Positions 61,843 through 64,000 of a stretch of 64,000 nucleotides of DNA are shown here, piece after piece (the first letter of the stretch is position 1; every line of letters begins with the position of its first letter). The stretch is from Crenothrix sp043729335 (GTDB taxonomy: Bacteria; Pseudomonadota; Gammaproteobacteria; Methylococcales; Methylomonadaceae): positions 1 through 64,000 of the forward strand of contig NZ_JAYTLQ010000026.1 of assembly GCF_043729335.1 (NCBI RefSeq), given 5' to 3'. The notes beneath the pieces were generated by a model. It did not search any database. It had not been told where the DNA came from and worked only from the letters and a program-made list of their open reading frames with translations. A program made the position numbers and the translations under genes.

Positions 61843-63243
61843 TCAATCAAAGCTCTCTTTTAGTCTTTTTGTTAAGCGAATAATGAGAATAAGAATTCCT
61901 TTTGCATCAGGTTTTCTCATATTAATAATTTTGCCACTTTTTGTAGTAATAGGGGCGGGTACGGTGATTTCATCAAAACTATGGCCGACTGAAGCCAGTC
62001 GTTCTTCAATGGATTTATTTTTGGTTAACCGTGTAGGTAATGGTTTGGTTTTTTCCCAGCGCGTATAAATAGGCATGAGCAGGAAAAAGCTGAAATAAAG
62101 TGCGGTAAATAGTCGGGCAACAAGGGTAGCGCCAGGGGTAGCGGGCAAGGTACCCAGATAACCTAACACGACAAAGCTAATAACGAATATTGCCAACGCT
62201 TTTTTGTAAATGCCACCACGGTATCGGATCGATCTAACCGGACTGCGATCCAGCCATGGCAATAAAAACAGGACGATAATAGAACCAAACATGCCAATAA
62301 CGCCAGCGAACTTATCTGGAATAGCCCTTAAAATGGCATAAAACGGGGTAAAGTACCAGACAGGTGCAATATGCTCGGGAGTTTTCATGGAATCAGCGGG
62401 AATAAAGTTTGCAGGTTCTAAAAAGTAACCTCCCATCTCCGGCCAGTAAAAAATAATCGTCGCAAAAAGCGTTAAAAATACGCCAACACCCACCAAATCC
62501 TTTACGGTGTAATAAGGATGAAAGGGAATGCCGTCCAGGGGAATACCGTTAGCATCTTTAGTGTATTTAATTTCAATGCCATCAGGATTGTTAGAGCCCA
62601 CTTCATGCAAGGCAACAATGTGCAAAAACACCAGTAATACTAAAGCCAGCGGTACCGCAATCACATGAAAAGCGAAGAAGCGGTTTAGCGTGGCATCAGA
62701 GATAACATAATCGCCTCTGATCCACAGTGATAAATCGTCACCAATAATAGGGATGGCACTAAACAGCGAAATAATAACCTGTGCGCCCCAGTAAGACATC
62801 TGTCCCCAGGGCAGTAAATAGCCCATGAATGATTCTGCCATTAGGGCGACAAACAACAGCATACCGAAAATCCAGATCAGCTCTCGCGGATGCTTAAACG
62901 AGCCATAAAGCAAGCCTCTGAACATGTGCAGATAGACGACAATAAAAAATGCCGACGCTCCCGTTGAATGCATGTAGCGGATCAGCCAGCCCCAGTTAAC
63001 ATCGCGCATGATGTATTCAACGGAATCAAAAGCGAGCGCTGCATCTGGCTTGTAGTTAATGGTCAGCATGATACCGGTAAGGAACTGATTCACTAAAACC
63101 AGTAACGCTAACGAGCCAAAAAAGTACCAAAAATTAAAGTTTTTCGGCGCATAATACTGCGCCATGTGGCTGTTCCATAGATGAGCCAGTGGAAATCTAT
63201 CCAGAAACCAGTTACCGACTCCGGCAAAGCGATTTATTTTCAT
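61843..63243 (-). CDS. petB: Cytochrome b (bc1 complex), C-terminally extended
   Basis: 466 residues. Eight helices and the heme-ligand His pairs (RYMHSTGASAFF near 90, FFAFHVIAVP near 200). The Qo-site motif reads PEMGGYF where PEWY-type sequences are usual, with PEHIAPVWYFTPFYA following. After helix VIII the protein continues about 65 residues (TRLTKNKSIEERL.. to LTKRLKESFD) where related proteins end near KTKP. Overlaps petA by 4 bases. Confidence 0.94.
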   Translation of the reverse strand: MKINRFAGVGNWFLDRFPLAHLWNSHMAQYYAPKNFNFWYFFGSLALLVLVNQFLTGIMLTINYKPDAALAFDSVEYIMRDVNWGWLIRYMHSTGASAFFIVVYLHMFRGLLYGSFKHPRELIWIFGMLLFVALMAESFMGYLLPWGQMSYWGAQVIISLFSAIPIIGDDLSLWIRGDYVISDATLNRFFAFHVIAVPLALVLLVFLHIVALHEVGSNNPDGIEIKYTKDANGIPLDGIPFHPYYTVKDLVGVGVFLTLFATIIFYWPEMGGYFLEPANFIPADSMKTPEHIAPVWYFTPFYAILRAIPDKFAGVIGMFGSIIVLFLLPWLDRSPVRSIRYRGGIYKKALAIFVISFVVLGYLGTLPATPGATLVARLFTALYFSFFLLMPIYTRWEKTKPLPTRLTKNKSIEERLASVGHSFDEITVPAPITTKSGKIINMRKPDAKGILILIIRLTKRLKESFD

Positions 63244-63839
63244 GCTGCTTTCTCCTCTGTAGCTTCGCCAATAATTAACCGTGTGTCAGAGATATAACGA
63301 TAGGGAGGGATTTCTAAATTGGTGGGGGCAGGTACACCACTGTAGACTCGTCCGGCCAAATCAAACCTGGATCCGTGACACGGGCAGAAAAAACCGCCTT
63401 TCCATTTGGGTCCCAAATCAGCCGGGGCTATTTCAGGCCTAAAGGTGGGTGAGCAGCCTAAATGTGTGCATAAACCTAGCGCAACAAACAGTTCCGGCTT
63501 TATGGAGCGGAAACGGTTTTTGCTGGAAACCGGCTGCAAAGAGGCTTGCGAAAGAGGGTCACTTAATTGATCCTCTAAGCTTTTCAAGTCTTCAAGCGCT
63601 TTAGTTGTTCTATTAAGAATCCATACTGGTTTGCCACGCCACGCGACTCTAAGCAGTTGACCAGACTCCATTTTGCTAAGATCAACCTCAACAGGTGCAC
63701 CTGCTGCCATGGTCTTAACGCTAGGTTGCATTTGAGCCAAAAAAGGAATGGCCAAATAACCTGTGCCAACCGCGCCCACCACGGTCAATGCCGAGGTTAA
63801 AAACTGGCGCTTAGACTTATCGACGCCTTCATTAATCAT
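63240..63839 (-). CDS. petA: Rieske iron-sulfur subunit of cytochrome bc1
   Basis: 199 residues. Twin-arginine-like start SKRQFLTSALTVVG (single Arg visible), a membrane anchor at about 14-32, and the 2Fe-2S motifs CTHLGCSP near 125 and CPCHGSRFD near 150. First gene of petABC; GGAG lies 10 bases before the ATG. It oxidises ubiquinol at the Qo site. Confidence 0.95.
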   Translation of the reverse strand: MINEGVDKSKRQFLTSALTVVGAVGTGYLAIPFLAQMQPSVKTMAAGAPVEVDLSKMESGQLLRVAWRGKPVWILNRTTKALEDLKSLEDQLSDPLSQASLQPVSSKNRFRSIKPELFVALGLCTHLGCSPTFRPEIAPADLGPKWKGGFFCPCHGSRFDLAGRVYSGVPAPTNLEIPPYRYISDTRLIIGEATEEKAA

Positions 63840-64000
63840 TATAGAACTCTCCTGGTTAGAATCGTGTCTTCGACAGCGTGTTTTTATTATTGCCGGTCAA
63901 TATACCACTAGAACACCGTGGATTTGAAGCGTTAGTCATGATTAATTTAGTCGGTATGCAGTTGTTTTTAGAGCTTCTCTAAACACGCGAAACACGGCTT
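63840..64000. other. petA upstream region, cut by window edge
   Basis: Should hold the petABC promoter; no convincing -35/-10 pair is seen. The last 20 bases include a CACGCGAAACACGG stretch, reminiscent of the CACGAAA repeats. Confidence 0.35.

Noticed and set aside
1..64000. CRISPR arrays, tRNA genes, prophage or insertion-sequence ends
   Set aside because: No regularly spaced direct repeats, no tRNA arm patterns, no phage structural genes and no transposase with terminal inverted repeats were found by reading. The only transposase-like gene is the Rpn-type nuclease.

Overview
The window reads as chromosome of a gammaproteobacterium that oxidises C1 compounds, most likely a methanotroph or methylotroph of the Methylococcales type. 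The C1 evidence is a formyltransferase/hydrolase gene set (fhcB, fhcA, fhcD, fhcC). The gammaproteobacterial evidence is sspAB behind petABC, yffB-dapE, hflD, zapE, AcnB and a nagZ-hpt-MTIP cluster. No methane or methanol oxidation gene lies here, so the lifestyle is inferred. Base composition looks moderate, with a clearly AT-richer stretch around 18.2-20.4 kb.

Layout. 1-80: the 3' tail of a 5S rRNA and its terminator, so an rRNA operon ends at the left edge. 0.2-10.1 kb (minus strand): a TauE/SafE-like permease, a sugar aminotransferase/dehydrogenase pair resembling GnnB/GnnA, a large GGDEF-EAL membrane protein with a Fur-box-like dyad upstream, an lpxA homologue, xerD, coaX and birA. gnnA, gnnB and lpxA together suggest a lipid A with amide-linked acyl chains. 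10.3-16.2 kb: a lipoprotein, a Bax-inhibitor-1 homologue, dapE-yffB, an Rpn-type nuclease and parE. 16.4-23.3 kb: the fhc operon, interrupted between fhcA and fhcD by a foreign-looking cassette of a ParA-type ATPase, a RelA/SpoT-domain protein and an antitoxin-like protein. 23.7-28.2 kb: a DUF1097 membrane protein, then a metal block (copZ, copA, merR, merT, merP and a GDCCVxC protein) with a classic MerR operator but no mercuric reductase. 28.4-34.1 kb: hflD, uvrB and a TIR-STAND-FGE fold protein that looks like an immune sensor. 34.4-41.8 kb: a glycosyltransferase, acnB, zapE, and nagZ-hpt-MTIP, which form a hypoxanthine salvage route. 41.9-43.9 kb: an arsR-arsC-ACR3 operon with a palindromic operator. 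44.2-49.7 kb: rne divergent from rluC-HAD phosphatase-sppA. 49.8-53.2 kb: a PepSY protein, a two-component system and rimK. 53.4-57.3 kb: parC, a thioesterase and a sigma-54-preceded secreted protein. 57.3-64 kb: miaA, icd, and sspB/sspA downstream of petABC (cytochrome bc1).

The two best candidates for under-described biology are the ParA + RelA/SpoT cassette embedded in a core C1 operon (18.2-20.4 kb) and the single-gene TIR-STAND-transmembrane-FGE protein (31.3-34.1 kb). Smaller points are a GGDEF domain with a broken A-site but an intact I-site, mer transport genes without merA, a perfect sigma-54 promoter before an unknown secreted protein, and several families of short dispersed palindromic repeats. 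All calls come from reading the sequence; no database search was run.
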